Counted from the first letter of the stretch, positions 1-7,607 are shown. The stretch is DNA of 12,407 nt from Bacteroidota bacterium (GCA_030624545.1 JAUXJX010000014.1:1-12407); one strand, 5' to 3'. Notes: generated from the letters alone by a model not told the origin. Numbers and translations: made by a program.

Positions 1-75
1 ACTAGCACCGGCCTGTTGTATTATTACCGGGAAGAAATTCGTGAGTGGTTGAGGAAGAAGGGGTTGGGGGTATAG
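1..75 (+). CDS. C-terminal end of an unidentified protein (partial)
   Basis: Frame 1 is open from the first base to a TAG stop at 73-75 and gives 24 residues ending REEIREWLRKKGLGV. The tail is charged and amphipathic, with three tyrosines in a row before it, which looks like a genuine protein C-terminus rather than random translation. The start lies outside the window. Too little is visible to assign a family. It could also be chance reading, since an open frame of 24 codons is not statistically strong. Confidence 0.45.
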   Translation, partial: TSTGLLYYYREEIREWLRKKGLGV

Positions 76-454
76 GGTATTAGTCTCTTGAGACTGAAGT
101 CTTGGCTCTTTGTACAAGAATTTTGGCTGTTCGTTAAATTTTGTAGGTAACGATTAGAAATTCCAACCACAAGCACCAAATTTCAAACAAATTACAAATC
201 TCAAGCACCAAATAACAAACAATGTAAGAAAGTGCCGGGGCATTTCGATTCTTCTATTTTGACCGGGTTAGGTATGAAGGAGTTGGATTGTCACGGGGTT
301 GATGGGTGTTTCGAAATCCCTTGCTTCCTCACCTCGCATTTATTATTATTCCTTATACCACATACCACCTTATACCTTTGGATTAACGGTGTAAACATAT
401 TCTGCCAAACCCTCTATCTTTATAAAGATTCAAAAGTTCATAAGGAGAACTATC
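76..454. other. Non-coding stretch of about 380 bases
   Basis: No convincing gene is present. The stretch holds a short palindromic cluster just after the stop at 75 (AGTCTC at 82-87, GAGACT at 90-95, AGTC at 98-101, and the palindrome TTGTACAA at 110-117), the A/C-rich repeat at 161-224, and an A/T-rich leader before the aminotransferase. An open frame at 232-462 has no ribosome binding site and no recognisable protein character. No well-spaced sigma-70 promoter was found: TTGGAT at 378-383 and TATTCT at 398-403 are only 14 bases apart. Confidence 0.6.
161..224. repeat. A/C-rich degenerate intergenic repeat
   Basis: This tract is built from CAAA, CCAAA and CAAAT units. A 12-base word, CAAGCACCAAAT, occurs twice, at 170-181 and 202-213, with a 32-base period. 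The + strand has almost no G here, in contrast to the flanks. From memory, similar low-complexity CCAAAT-type tracts are common between genes in draft genomes of uncultured bacteria; I cannot verify this here. Function unknown. Confidence 0.6.
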
Positions 455-1756
455 ATGTATAACCGTCGTGAGTTCTTTGGCGCCATTGGCCGGCCCGCGG
501 TAGGCGTGCTCGCTGTTGCAGTTCTCGATCCCCTCGGCATGCGCCGTGCCCTTGATGCCGTCGCAAGCTATAACGGCTCCGTGGAAGACAGCATAACGGA
601 CGAATCTTTCTGGTTCGAGATCCAACAGGCTTTCACTGTTGACCGCAGCCTGGTCAACCTCAACAACGGAGGCGTTAGTCCGGCGCCGGCCGTGGTACAG
701 GAGGCCATGAAAAGACATCTGGACTATTCTAACGAGGCGCCGGTTTATACCATGTGGAGAATTCTGGAGCCGCAACGTGAAGGAGTGCGAAAGCGGCTGG
801 CGCGGACATTTGGCTGCGACCCTGAAGAGATCGCCCTGACTCGCAATGCTTCCGAAGGCCTCCAGATCTGCCAGCTTGGCTTCGATCTGAAAAGGGGCGA
901 TGAGCTGCTTACTACCACGCAGGACTATGGAAGGATGATCACGACCTGGAAACAGCGTGAACGCCGTGAAGGTATCGTGCTAAAGCAATTCTCCATTCCG
1001 GTACCGGCGGAAGATTCTGACGAGATTGTTCGCTTATTCGAACAGAACATTACGCCGAAAACCAAGCTTATCTTGATATGCCATATGATCAACCTGACGG
1101 GCCAGATTCTGCCGGTTAAAGGCGTGGTTCAGATGGCCCGTAAGAAGGGGATTCCGGTCATCGTCGACGGCGCCCATTCCTTCGCCCATTTCGATTTTAC
1201 ACAAGAGGACATGGATTGCGACTACTTTGCTACCAGCCTGCACAAATGGTTGTTCGCCCCGCACGGAACCGGAATGCTATATGTACGCAGGGACAAAATC
1301 CCCGGTCTTTGGCCGATGCAGGCCGCGGCTGAGAAGATGGATGACGATATTCGTAAATTTGAGGAGATCGGCACCCATCCGGCCGCGAATTACCTGGCCA
1401 TTGCCGAGGCGCTAACCTTTCACCAGGGCATTGGCGCAAAACGAAAGGAAGGGCGCATGCTCTACCTGCGGAATCGCTGGGCAAAACGGCTATTGGAATA
1501 CGACCGCGTGCGTCTCCATACAAGTTTGAAACCGCAATTCGCCTGCGGTCTCGCAAATGTGCAGATCGAAGGTGTCGATCCCGGCGAACTGACCAGCCAT
1601 CTCTGGCAGAAATATCGAATCATTGTCACGCCAATCAAACACAAGGAATTTGAAGGAATACGTGTGACACCGAATGTCTACACGACTCTGGAGGAGCTCG
1701 ATCGCTTCTCTGATGCGATGGAAAAGGTGATTAAGAAGGGACTGCCAAAGACGTAG
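455..1756 (+). CDS. Tat-signal PLP-dependent enzyme, class V aminotransferase fold (isopenicillin-N-epimerase/cysteine-desulfurase-like)
   Basis: A 433-residue fold-type I PLP enzyme. The start is supported by AAGGAG at 440-445, nine bases before the ATG. Residues 1-40 resemble a twin-arginine export signal: NRREFF at 3-8 followed by a hydrophobic stretch to about residue 24, so the enzyme may work outside the cytoplasm. The catalytic core has NASEG (131-135) at the cofactor phosphate, VDGAH (237-241) with Asp238 expected to pair with the pyridine nitrogen, and SLHKW (261-265) in which Lys264 should form the Schiff base. The length fits the family. Related proteins are often annotated as isopenicillin-N epimerase-like or simply as class V aminotransferase; their true substrate is unknown and I do not assign one. 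The gene appears monocistronic, with a hairpin 30 bases after the stop. Family is sure, export probable, reaction unknown. Confidence 0.9.
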   Translation: MYNRREFFGAIGRPAVGVLAVAVLDPLGMRRALDAVASYNGSVEDSITDESFWFEIQQAFTVDRSLVNLNNGGVSPAPAVVQEAMKRHLDYSNEAPVYTMWRILEPQREGVRKRLARTFGCDPEEIALTRNASEGLQICQLGFDLKRGDELLTTTQDYGRMITTWKQRERREGIVLKQFSIPVPAEDSDEIVRLFEQNITPKTKLILICHMINLTGQILPVKGVVQMARKKGIPVIVDGAHSFAHFDFTQEDMDCDYFATSLHKWLFAPHGTGMLYVRRDKIPGLWPMQAAAEKMDDDIRKFEEIGTHPAANYLAIAEALTFHQGIGAKRKEGRMLYLRNRWAKRLLEYDRVRLHTSLKPQFACGLANVQIEGVDPGELTSHLWQKYRIIVTPIKHKEFEGIRVTPNVYTTLEELDRFSDAMEKVIKKGLPKT

Positions 1757-1785
1757 AATTTTTGCTGTTCACACGGATAATTATT

Positions 1786-1815
1786 AACCCCAGGGTGTTT
1801 TAGACCCCGGGGTTT
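1786..1815 (+). terminator. Probable transcription terminator hairpin after the aminotransferase gene
   Basis: The left arm AACCCCAGGGT (1786-1796) pairs with ACCCCGGGGTT (1804-1814) through ten base pairs and one A-C mismatch, around a 7-base loop (1797-1803). It starts 30 bases after the stop codon. The downstream stretch is T-rich only in part (TTTCTGGTTT) and lacks a full U-run, so termination may be partial. Confidence 0.6.
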
Positions 1816-1819
1816 CTGG

Positions 1820-1909
1820 TTTGGCGTCCGGATCCAGGGCTCTTCATTCACGCCAAAGCCGACTCCAGTATAGGCTTTTGACTCTAAGACTATTAAATAA
1901 ACCTTAATA
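1820..1909 (+). promoter_or_regulatory. Overlapping inverted repeats upstream of the RRM gene
   Basis: Three inverted repeats occupy the space between the preceding terminator and the RRM gene. TTTGGCGT (1820-1827) pairs perfectly with ACGCCAAA (1850-1857) over a 22-base loop. AAAGCC (1855-1860) pairs with GGCTTT (1873-1878). These two share the three A bases at 1855-1857 and cannot both form fully. TATTAA (1891-1896) pairs with TTAATA (1904-1909). This could be a switching leader or a set of protein-binding palindromes. No known riboswitch class is recognised, and no clear promoter was placed. Confidence 0.3.
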
Positions 1910-1961
1910 CATGACGAAAAAACATAAAAGGGAGCAATTCAATTTTTTGTAGGAGGGAACC

Positions 1962-2303
1962 TTGGTTCAGGACGATATATTGACCAGACAAAACGAACGT
2001 ATGATTATCTATGTAGACAATCTTGCTGATGAGGTCAGCCTTAAGGATTTGCAGCGGCGGTTCGAAAAATACGGAGATATTGAATCGATAAAAATTGTCC
2101 TGGACCTGGTTAGTGGTAAGCCAAAGGGCTATGCCTACGTAGATATGCCTTCCCGCGAACAGGCGGAAGAGGCGATCGCTCATCTGAACGGCCGGAGATT
2201 GAAAAAGAAAACCATGAAGGTAAGCGAATATAGTGCCTCAAAAAATCGCCGCGGCGGAAGAGCGATGGGGAATATCGGCGCCGGCGGAATGCGTAGATGG
2301 TAA
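1962..2303 (+). CDS. Single-RRM RNA-binding protein with Gly/Arg tail
   Basis: A 113-residue protein with one RNA recognition motif at about residues 14-88. RNP2 is IYVDNL (16-21) and RNP1 is KGYAYVDM (55-62). The RNA-stacking aromatics Tyr17, Tyr57 and Tyr59 are present. Two positions depart from the usual pattern: Asp19 stands where glycine is common, and Met62 where a final aromatic is common. The last 20 residues are rich in Gly and Arg, as in bacterial Rbp/RRM proteins of cyanobacteria and FCB bacteria, which are often cold-induced RNA chaperones. The TTG start is chosen because AGGAGG (1951-1956) lies five bases upstream; the next ATG at 2001 has no ribosome binding site. The chosen start adds 13 residues before the fold. 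The role is presumably RNA chaperoning or post-transcriptional control. Confidence 0.88.
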   Translation: MVQDDILTRQNERMIIYVDNLADEVSLKDLQRRFEKYGDIESIKIVLDLVSGKPKGYAYVDMPSREQAEEAIAHLNGRRLKKKTMKVSEYSASKNRRGGRAMGNIGAGGMRRW

Positions 2304-2541
2304 AACGCTCGCTGAGATGCTCCGGACTTCGCCCGATGTTCTAATTCGTACCACGCATCACCAAAAAAAAGAGCCCTATCCTTAATCATTATTCTTCTGC
2401 TTCTCATCATTAACACGGATCTGATTTTCCCCTTTTTACCCGATCTCTTCCCTTATTTAAATTTGCCTTGACTCCGGCTCCTGTCTTATCTATACTTGTA
2501 GCAAACTTGCGGCAAATTCCCTGAATCAAGGAGGCCTATAT
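2304..2541. other. Intergenic region, 238 bases
   Basis: No gene is seen. The left two thirds are C/T-rich on the + strand without a convincing terminator for the RRM gene. The right end carries the promoter at 2468-2496 and the ribosome binding site AAGGAGG (2528-2534) for the next gene. Confidence 0.55.
2468..2496 (+). promoter_or_regulatory. Sigma-70-type promoter for the DUF2254-like gene
   Basis: TTGACT at 2468-2473 and TATACT at 2491-2496 are separated by exactly 17 bases, each one or two mismatches from consensus. Transcription would begin near 2503, giving a leader of about 40 bases that contains AAGGAGG at 2528-2534, seven bases before the TTG start at 2542. Confidence 0.7.
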
Positions 2542-3954
2542 TTGCTTGATTACAAATCCATATTTGGAAATATTGGATCGTTTGCCGAAGTAATAACCGG
2601 CGTTCTGGGGATTGCGATTACGGTTGTTGCGATTATCGTCGAGCTCGCAGCCACCCGCTACACGCCCAGGATTAGCGAGCTCTTCATTCGCGGACGGCTG
2701 AATATTTCTATTTTGAGTTTCTACATCCTGACCTGTATTCTGGGCATATGGATCGCCGTGCTTCAGAGCGAACCCCCTGCCAACTGGCTTGTCATTCTCG
2801 TGTGGATCTACCTGGTTTGTGTGACCATCAGTTTTGTCTCCGTTTTGCCCTATTTTATCTATGTTTTCACATTCCTGCACCCAAACAATATTATCAATCG
2901 GTTGGAGATTCTCTCGAAGAATTTTCTAGAGAAGACCATCGAGAACCCGGCAAAAATTTTATCCACCAAGCCCAACTTTCTAATCACGATTGAGCAGATC
3001 AGCGATATTGGTCTCAATTCCATAGCGAATATGGACCGCTCGCTGGGGTTAAGCTGCGTAGCCTCTCTTGAAAGAATCTTGATGCATTATTTCATGCTGA
3101 AGGATCGATTCACATCGGAATGGTTCAAGTTGGATGAGCGGAATTTCTTTGGATTTTCTCATCACTCAGTCGCGAGAATCGAGGAAAGCCGTACCTGGGT
3201 TGAGATGGCCATTATGAAGCAATATGAGTTCATTTTCGGCCGGGCCGTGAGCCAGAACCGGGAATTGGTGCAGGAGATTTCGAACGACACAAAAGAGGTC
3301 GCTTTGGTTGCTATACGAAGGAGAATAGATGAAGCCACCGAATTGATTGTCATATTCTTCAATACCTTTCTGCGTATCAGTTTCAACGAACGCAACCAAT
3401 ACGCGATCTACAATATCTTCGACCAGTATCGTTCCCTCGCCGAAGAGGTGCTCGCAGTCGACGAGGATCTTCCCCTGGAGATCGCCAATTATTTCAAATA
3501 CTATGGCCAGGCGGCCTTGAAGGTAATGCCGTTCACTATTGTAATCGCTTCGAATGACCTGCGTATGTTGAACGAAAAAGCCTATGCCATCAATTTTTCA
3601 AAGCGGGATGAGCTGCTGGATATATTTTTGGAATTGGACAAACCGCCGGAATCTGAGGCGGAGGAGATTGGATTTCGCGGGGTAAGAAAGAGCCAGGCCA
3701 TTTTAGCCGCATTTTATCTCGAGCTGGGCGAGAAGGCCCTTGCGCGCCGGATCTACCAAGATATGATTAGCGAACCCCTGGATCGAATGATCTCGATCCG
3801 CGATGAGATTCTTGAAGTAAAGGGGGAGAGATTCTGGGAAGTGACAGACCGTTGGATTAACTTCGATTATGTTGCGGGTGAGCGCCGGGAGAAGCTGATT
3901 GAGTTCTTCAGCTGGTTCGAGGCGAGAGGACCGATTGCAAAGGTGGAATCATAG
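2542..3954 (+). CDS. DUF2254-like predicted membrane protein
   Basis: A 470-residue protein with an N-terminal membrane part and a long soluble tail. Hydrophobic segments lie at about 13-36, 53-74 and 82-111. Between the first two is a stretch with AATRYTPRI (36-44), close to the serine/threonine-x-PR region after the first helix in DUF2254 membrane proteins, which is why I suggest that family. Residues 115-470 are mostly charged helix-forming sequence without a recognised enzyme motif. The TTG start is set by AAGGAGG at 2528-2534; no in-frame ATG occurs before residue 168. The gene has its own promoter and is probably transcribed alone. Its 3' end overlaps the convergent methyltransferase gene by six bases. 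Function is unknown; a membrane-anchored sensor or channel-like protein is possible but not shown. The family call is tentative. Confidence 0.8.
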   Translation: MLDYKSIFGNIGSFAEVITGVLGIAITVVAIIVELAATRYTPRISELFIRGRLNISILSFYILTCILGIWIAVLQSEPPANWLVILVWIYLVCVTISFVSVLPYFIYVFTFLHPNNIINRLEILSKNFLEKTIENPAKILSTKPNFLITIEQISDIGLNSIANMDRSLGLSCVASLERILMHYFMLKDRFTSEWFKLDERNFFGFSHHSVARIEESRTWVEMAIMKQYEFIFGRAVSQNRELVQEISNDTKEVALVAIRRRIDEATELIVIFFNTFLRISFNERNQYAIYNIFDQYRSLAEEVLAVDEDLPLEIANYFKYYGQAALKVMPFTIVIASNDLRMLNEKAYAINFSKRDELLDIFLELDKPPESEAEEIGFRGVRKSQAILAAFYLELGEKALARRIYQDMISEPLDRMISIRDEILEVKGERFWEVTDRWINFDYVAGERREKLIEFFSWFEARGPIAKVES

Positions 3955-4521
3955 CTTTTGCAGCAGGAATTGAGATTGCATCCTGGTCCTCGAGGCTTTC
4001 ACAATATAGAAGCTCTGCGCAGTAACAAGGTCTTGGACGGTCGATTCGGACAGGGGGTAGATTCGTATTCCCAGTAGATTTCGCAATGTAGTATACCAAG
4101 ATTTAGGCGAAAAGGTAACGAGCGCGTGGCCGCCGGGTTTCAATACCAGGAATATTTGTCGCAGCAGCGCCGCCTTTCCAGCCACATATTCACTGGCGCC
4201 GATGCAGCTTAATATATCGAATTGGCCGCTTTTCAGGGGCAAACTCTCCAAATCGCCGATTACCCTGTAATCTGTTGTTCCGCATTTCACCCTCGATAGC
4301 ATAGACCATGAATGATCGAGAAGCACCCGTTTTTGGGCATTCTTCACAAGATGTAATGAATCTCCGGTGCCCGTTCCTAAATCGAGAAGCGTCCTCGGAG
4401 CTTCGGGGATGGCCCCCAGGAGCCGGGCGATAGCGTCACATTCTTCTTTGAAAAAGAGGTTTGCCGGGAAGATTTGTCTTAGAAAGGAGTAAATCCTGGA
4501 GCGAGTTTTCCAGTTAGTCAT
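3949..4521 (-). CDS. Small class I SAM-dependent methyltransferase
   Basis: A 190-residue Rossmann-fold methyltransferase of the Methyltransf_11/25 type. Motif I is LLDLGTGTGD (45-54), the SAM-binding glycine loop. Asp69 in the following strand is placed to bind the ribose hydroxyls. GDLESLPL (89-96) is motif II and LKPGG (127-131) the usual post-motif turn. The C-terminal part is short, so the substrate pocket is minimal; the substrate is unknown. It follows adenine deaminase by 19 bases and is probably the last gene of the nucleoside operon. No clear ribosome binding site precedes its ATG, so it may be weakly expressed or depend on ribosomes from the gene before. Its end overlaps the convergent gene by six bases. 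Confidence 0.85.
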   Translation of the reverse strand: MTNWKTRSRIYSFLRQIFPANLFFKEECDAIARLLGAIPEAPRTLLDLGTGTGDSLHLVKNAQKRVLLDHSWSMLSRVKCGTTDYRVIGDLESLPLKSGQFDILSCIGASEYVAGKAALLRQIFLVLKPGGHALVTFSPKSWYTTLRNLLGIRIYPLSESTVQDLVTAQSFYIVKASRTRMQSQFLLQKL

Positions 4522-4540
4522 TAGCGCATAAGGGCAAATC

Positions 4541-6256
4541 TTAATCTACAAAGAGATCAACCAGCTTGTAGTTCTCCACATCGACTAGCCCGATGTCAGT
4601 AAGCTTAAGACTGGGAATTACCGGAAGCGCCATAAAACTCAGCGCCATGAGTGGATCTCTCACAGTGCTCCCAAGCTGATGAGCCGCATGGACCAGTTTT
4701 TCCGTTTTTTGACTCACGACTTCCAATTCGTCTCGTGACATCAAACCGGCAATCGGCAGCTCCAACACATCCACAACATTCTCTCCGTCCACGACGACGA
4801 TTCCACCACCGATTTTATTTAGATGGATCACTGCAAGCATAATCTCTTCATCGCTATGGCCAGCCACTATCACGTTGTGAGAATCGTGCGCAATCGAGGA
4901 GGCAATCGCGCCGCGGTTTAGACCCAGCCCTTTGATTAGTCCTCTGCCAATATTCCCCGTCGCGTTGTGACGTTCCACCACGAAGACGCGTAGAATATCG
5001 CGATCCGAATCCGAAACGACCTGGCCATTTGAGATTGGAGCTTCTTCAATCAGGCAGTTCGTGAGGGCCTGATCTTCCACAAGGCCAATGATCCGCGCTT
5101 TTCGACCCTCAGCAGGGATGACAAATTCTCCACCCTCGAGCCATTTCATATTCATAGAGGATCGAATCTGCACATGTTGCGGCCTTGATTTTTCGTACAT
5201 TGGCTCCTGGTCTTTGGCAACCAATTGGCCGTTTTTGAATACATGGCTTATCCTGAATTCCTCGAAATTGTTAAATGCAACCAGGTCTGCGTAGTTGGCA
5301 GGCTTGATTCCACCATGTTCGCGCAACCCAAAATATTCAGCCGTGTTGAGAGATCCCATGCGGATGGCCGTAATGGGATCAACGCCCATTTGGATCGCGG
5401 TCTTAATAAGATAGTTGATATGCCCTTCCTCCAGCATGTCATGAGGATGGCGATCATCGGTACAAAAGCAGCAGCGGCGGCTGTTCTCCGGTGTTACCAG
5501 GGGAATCAGATCCCGCAGGTTCTTGATGAAAGTGCCTTCACGAATGAGAATGTACATGCCCAGTCGCAGCTTTTCCTTTGCCTCTTCTACTTTTGTGCAC
5601 TCCTGGTCCGATCCGATTCCGGCCGCCACGTAGGCATTGAGATCGATGCCGGTAAGCCCGGGCGCATGACCATCGATTCGCTTCTCCGTGGCGATTTTAA
5701 GCTTGTCCAAGATTTCCTGATCTGCCTGAACCACGCCGACAAAATTCATCACTTCTGCCAGTCCCAATACCCATTTTTCCTGCAGCAAGGGATAGATATC
5801 CAGCGCCCGCAGCGACGCCCCGGAGGTTTCGAGCTCCGTTGAAGGCACGCAGGAGGGAACCATGAAAAAGACATTTAGAGGATTGTACTTGCTGGCATTG
5901 AGCATGTAGCGGATGCCATCGTAGCCGAGGACGTTGGCGATTTCGTGCGGATCCGCAATGACGGAAGTCGTGCCCAGCGGAACCACGGCCCTGGCAAATT
6001 CCGAAACGTCCACCATGGAGCTCTCGATATGGACGTGGCCATCGATAAAACCCGGGGAAAGATAATGACCCTTCAAGTCAATAACTTCTTCCGCTTTGAA
6101 ACCCTTCCCGACGCCGGCAATTCTGTCTTCCCAGGTTACGACGTCCGCATCGATGAATTCTCCTGAATAGACATTGACCATCTTGGCGTTTTTGAGCAGC
6201 AGATCGCCGTTCTTATTGCCTCGAGCTACTTGAATCAGTTCATTTGTTTGGAACAT
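4541..6256 (-). CDS. ade: Adenine deaminase (EC 3.5.4.2)
   Basis: A 571-residue cytoplasmic amidohydrolase converting adenine to hypoxanthine and ammonia. It has the full two-part layout: a metal-binding TIM barrel and the C-terminal domain peculiar to this family. Metal ligands are seen in GHVHIESSM (73-81, His74 and His76), LAEVMN (166-171, Glu168), DGHAPG (195-200, His197) and CTDDRHPHD (265-273). The C-terminal domain includes VIVAGHSDEE and a G-rich strand near residues 485-505. The length is close to that of E. coli Ade (588). The ATG is supported by GAGAGGA about eight bases upstream. It lies 16 bases after the other amidohydrolase. In this context it would channel adenine to hypoxanthine for salvage by a phosphoribosyltransferase or for breakdown. 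Confidence 0.96.
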   Translation of the reverse strand: MFQTNELIQVARGNKNGDLLLKNAKMVNVYSGEFIDADVVTWEDRIAGVGKGFKAEEVIDLKGHYLSPGFIDGHVHIESSMVDVSEFARAVVPLGTTSVIADPHEIANVLGYDGIRYMLNASKYNPLNVFFMVPSCVPSTELETSGASLRALDIYPLLQEKWVLGLAEVMNFVGVVQADQEILDKLKIATEKRIDGHAPGLTGIDLNAYVAAGIGSDQECTKVEEAKEKLRLGMYILIREGTFIKNLRDLIPLVTPENSRRCCFCTDDRHPHDMLEEGHINYLIKTAIQMGVDPITAIRMGSLNTAEYFGLREHGGIKPANYADLVAFNNFEEFRISHVFKNGQLVAKDQEPMYEKSRPQHVQIRSSMNMKWLEGGEFVIPAEGRKARIIGLVEDQALTNCLIEEAPISNGQVVSDSDRDILRVFVVERHNATGNIGRGLIKGLGLNRGAIASSIAHDSHNVIVAGHSDEEIMLAVIHLNKIGGGIVVVDGENVVDVLELPIAGLMSRDELEVVSQKTEKLVHAAHQLGSTVRDPLMALSFMALPVIPSLKLTDIGLVDVENYKLVDLFVD

Positions 6257-6272
6257 TTATGCATTCCTCTCA

Positions 6273-7604
6273 TCAAAATATCCCGGCTCGCTTCAATAAT
6301 TGCTGCAATTCTTCCTCTGCCCGGGCCATCGTTTCTTCTTCGTCGATAGTAAGAACCAGCCGGTCGCGCATTACAAACTTACCATCGATTATGACGGACT
6401 GCACGTTTTCCGGCTGTGCCGCGTAAACAAGCTGATTGAGGACGCTTTCACCGGGGCTGGTGTGTGGCGTTTTCAGATCCAGCAGGATGAGATCTGCCTT
6501 TTTGCCTACTTCGAGGGTGCCGATCTGATTCTCCAGATGCATGGTTTCGGCGCCCCGAATAGTCGCCATATCAACGAGCGTCCCAGCCGGCATGGAGGTC
6601 GGGCCGTGCCGCGGCTTTTGGATCAGCCCGGCCAGTCGCATTTCGTTAAACATACTGAGGTTATTGTTGCAGGGTGGTCCATCCGCTCCCAGGGAGCACA
6701 GAATGTTCTTCTCCAGGTAGTAGGGTATGTTGGCAATACCCGATCCCAGTTTCAGATTCGCGGACGGGCAATGAAGCACTCGGGTGCGGGTATCGGCGAG
6801 GATTTCTATCTCCTCATCGTCCAGCCAGATACAATGTGCCAGGCACAGATTGGGTCCTGTCATTCCGAGTTTGTGATAGAGCGCCACATTTCCAAGACCG
6901 AACCTTTGCTGAATATATTCAACTTCTTTTCGATTCTCCGACGCATGTGTGTGGAGCAGAATATCATTCGACCTGGCTCTTTCGGCCAGATCGATCATGG
7001 TCCTTTCCGAACACGACAGGGCAAATCGTGGCGAGAAGTTGAGTTGGATTCTGCCGTTACCGGAACCGCTCCAACGGCCACTGAGTTCTTCAAAATAAGC
7101 GAGACTTTCAGCAAGAGGGCGTAGAAGGCCATTTGGAACCTGGTCTCCTTCGTCCATAAAAGTGATGCCCACGGAAGCCCGAATACCACTTTGGGCAACT
7201 TCCTCCAGAATTGCCTCGGTATGATAGAGACTGCCAAAATCGAGAATCGTCGTCGTGCCGCTCTTGATCAGTTCCAATATGCCCAGGCTCGCGGAAGCTG
7301 CGAGGGAGGATCTTGTGTGTGCAGCTTCGAGGGGCCAAATCCGTTGGCGCAGCCAATCAAGCAACTCCAGATCGCTCGCATAATTTCTGAATAACGTCTG
7401 GCAGAGATGGACATGGGTCTGTACGAATCCAGGTATGGCCAGCAATCCTGATACGGAAAGGGTTTCGGCATCCGGTGAAGTCAGATTCTTTCCTAATCCG
7501 GCAATCAGGCCATTTTCAATCAGAATATCGCCCTGAAATGTGCCTGGCTCACTACCGGCGGACAGAATCGTCGCATTCTTGATCAGGATTCTTGATTCGC
7601 CCAA
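6273..7604 (-). CDS. Amidohydrolase, 5'-deoxyadenosine/MTA/SAH deaminase-like
   Basis: A 443-residue ATZ/TRZ-type amidohydrolase. Metal ligands appear in THVHL (63-67, His64 and His66), HTHASEN (218-224), LAHC (255-258) and GADG (306-309, Asp308). The stretch FRNYASDLELLDWL (72-85) and GADGPPCNNNLSMFNE (306-321) resemble enzymes that deaminate 5'-deoxyadenosine, methylthioadenosine, S-adenosylhomocysteine or adenosine. Guanine or 8-oxopurine deamination is the main alternative. The start is TTG at 7602-7604: GGGGAG (7612-7617, read on the minus strand) lies seven bases upstream, inside the end of ftcD, and there is no ATG near. Only three bases separate it from the ftcD stop, so translation is probably coupled. 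Its product would be an inosine-type nucleoside, which the neighbouring phosphorylase could cleave. The class is sure; the exact substrate is inferred. Confidence 0.88.
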   Translation of the reverse strand: MGESRILIKNATILSAGSEPGTFQGDILIENGLIAGLGKNLTSPDAETLSVSGLLAIPGFVQTHVHLCQTLFRNYASDLELLDWLRQRIWPLEAAHTRSSLAASASLGILELIKSGTTTILDFGSLYHTEAILEEVAQSGIRASVGITFMDEGDQVPNGLLRPLAESLAYFEELSGRWSGSGNGRIQLNFSPRFALSCSERTMIDLAERARSNDILLHTHASENRKEVEYIQQRFGLGNVALYHKLGMTGPNLCLAHCIWLDDEEIEILADTRTRVLHCPSANLKLGSGIANIPYYLEKNILCSLGADGPPCNNNLSMFNEMRLAGLIQKPRHGPTSMPAGTLVDMATIRGAETMHLENQIGTLEVGKKADLILLDLKTPHTSPGESVLNQLVYAAQPENVQSVIIDGKFVMRDRLVLTIDEEETMARAEEELQQLLKRAGIF

Positions 7605-7607
7605 GCG

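Noticed and set aside
82..117. Terminator after the first partial gene
   Set aside because: The palindromes AGTCTC/GAGACT and TTGTACAA have loops of two bases or none and no following T-run, so they do not make a sound terminator.
232..462. A 76-codon open frame before the aminotransferase
   Set aside because: It has no SD, runs through repeat-like and A/T-rich sequence, overlaps the real ATG and RBS at 440-455, and its translation resembles nothing known.
383..775. A 130-codon minus-strand frame
   Set aside because: It is opposite the start of the aminotransferase gene, which has a good SD, signal peptide and conserved core. There is no independent support.
5225..5842. A 205-codon open frame on the + strand
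   Set aside because: It lies wholly opposite adenine deaminase, whose metal motifs and length are intact. The translation shows no family features and no ribosome binding site, so it is a shadow.
6300..7124. A 274-codon open frame on the + strand
   Set aside because: It is antisense to the amidohydrolase gene, which has all metal ligands. Its length reflects codon bias on the real strand.
6273..7604. Formimidoylglutamate deiminase (HutF) or imidazolonepropionase (HutI) beside ftcD
   Set aside because: The motifs, especially GADGPPCNNN and the stretch after THVHL, fit nucleoside-type deaminases rather than the Hut amidohydrolases as I know them.
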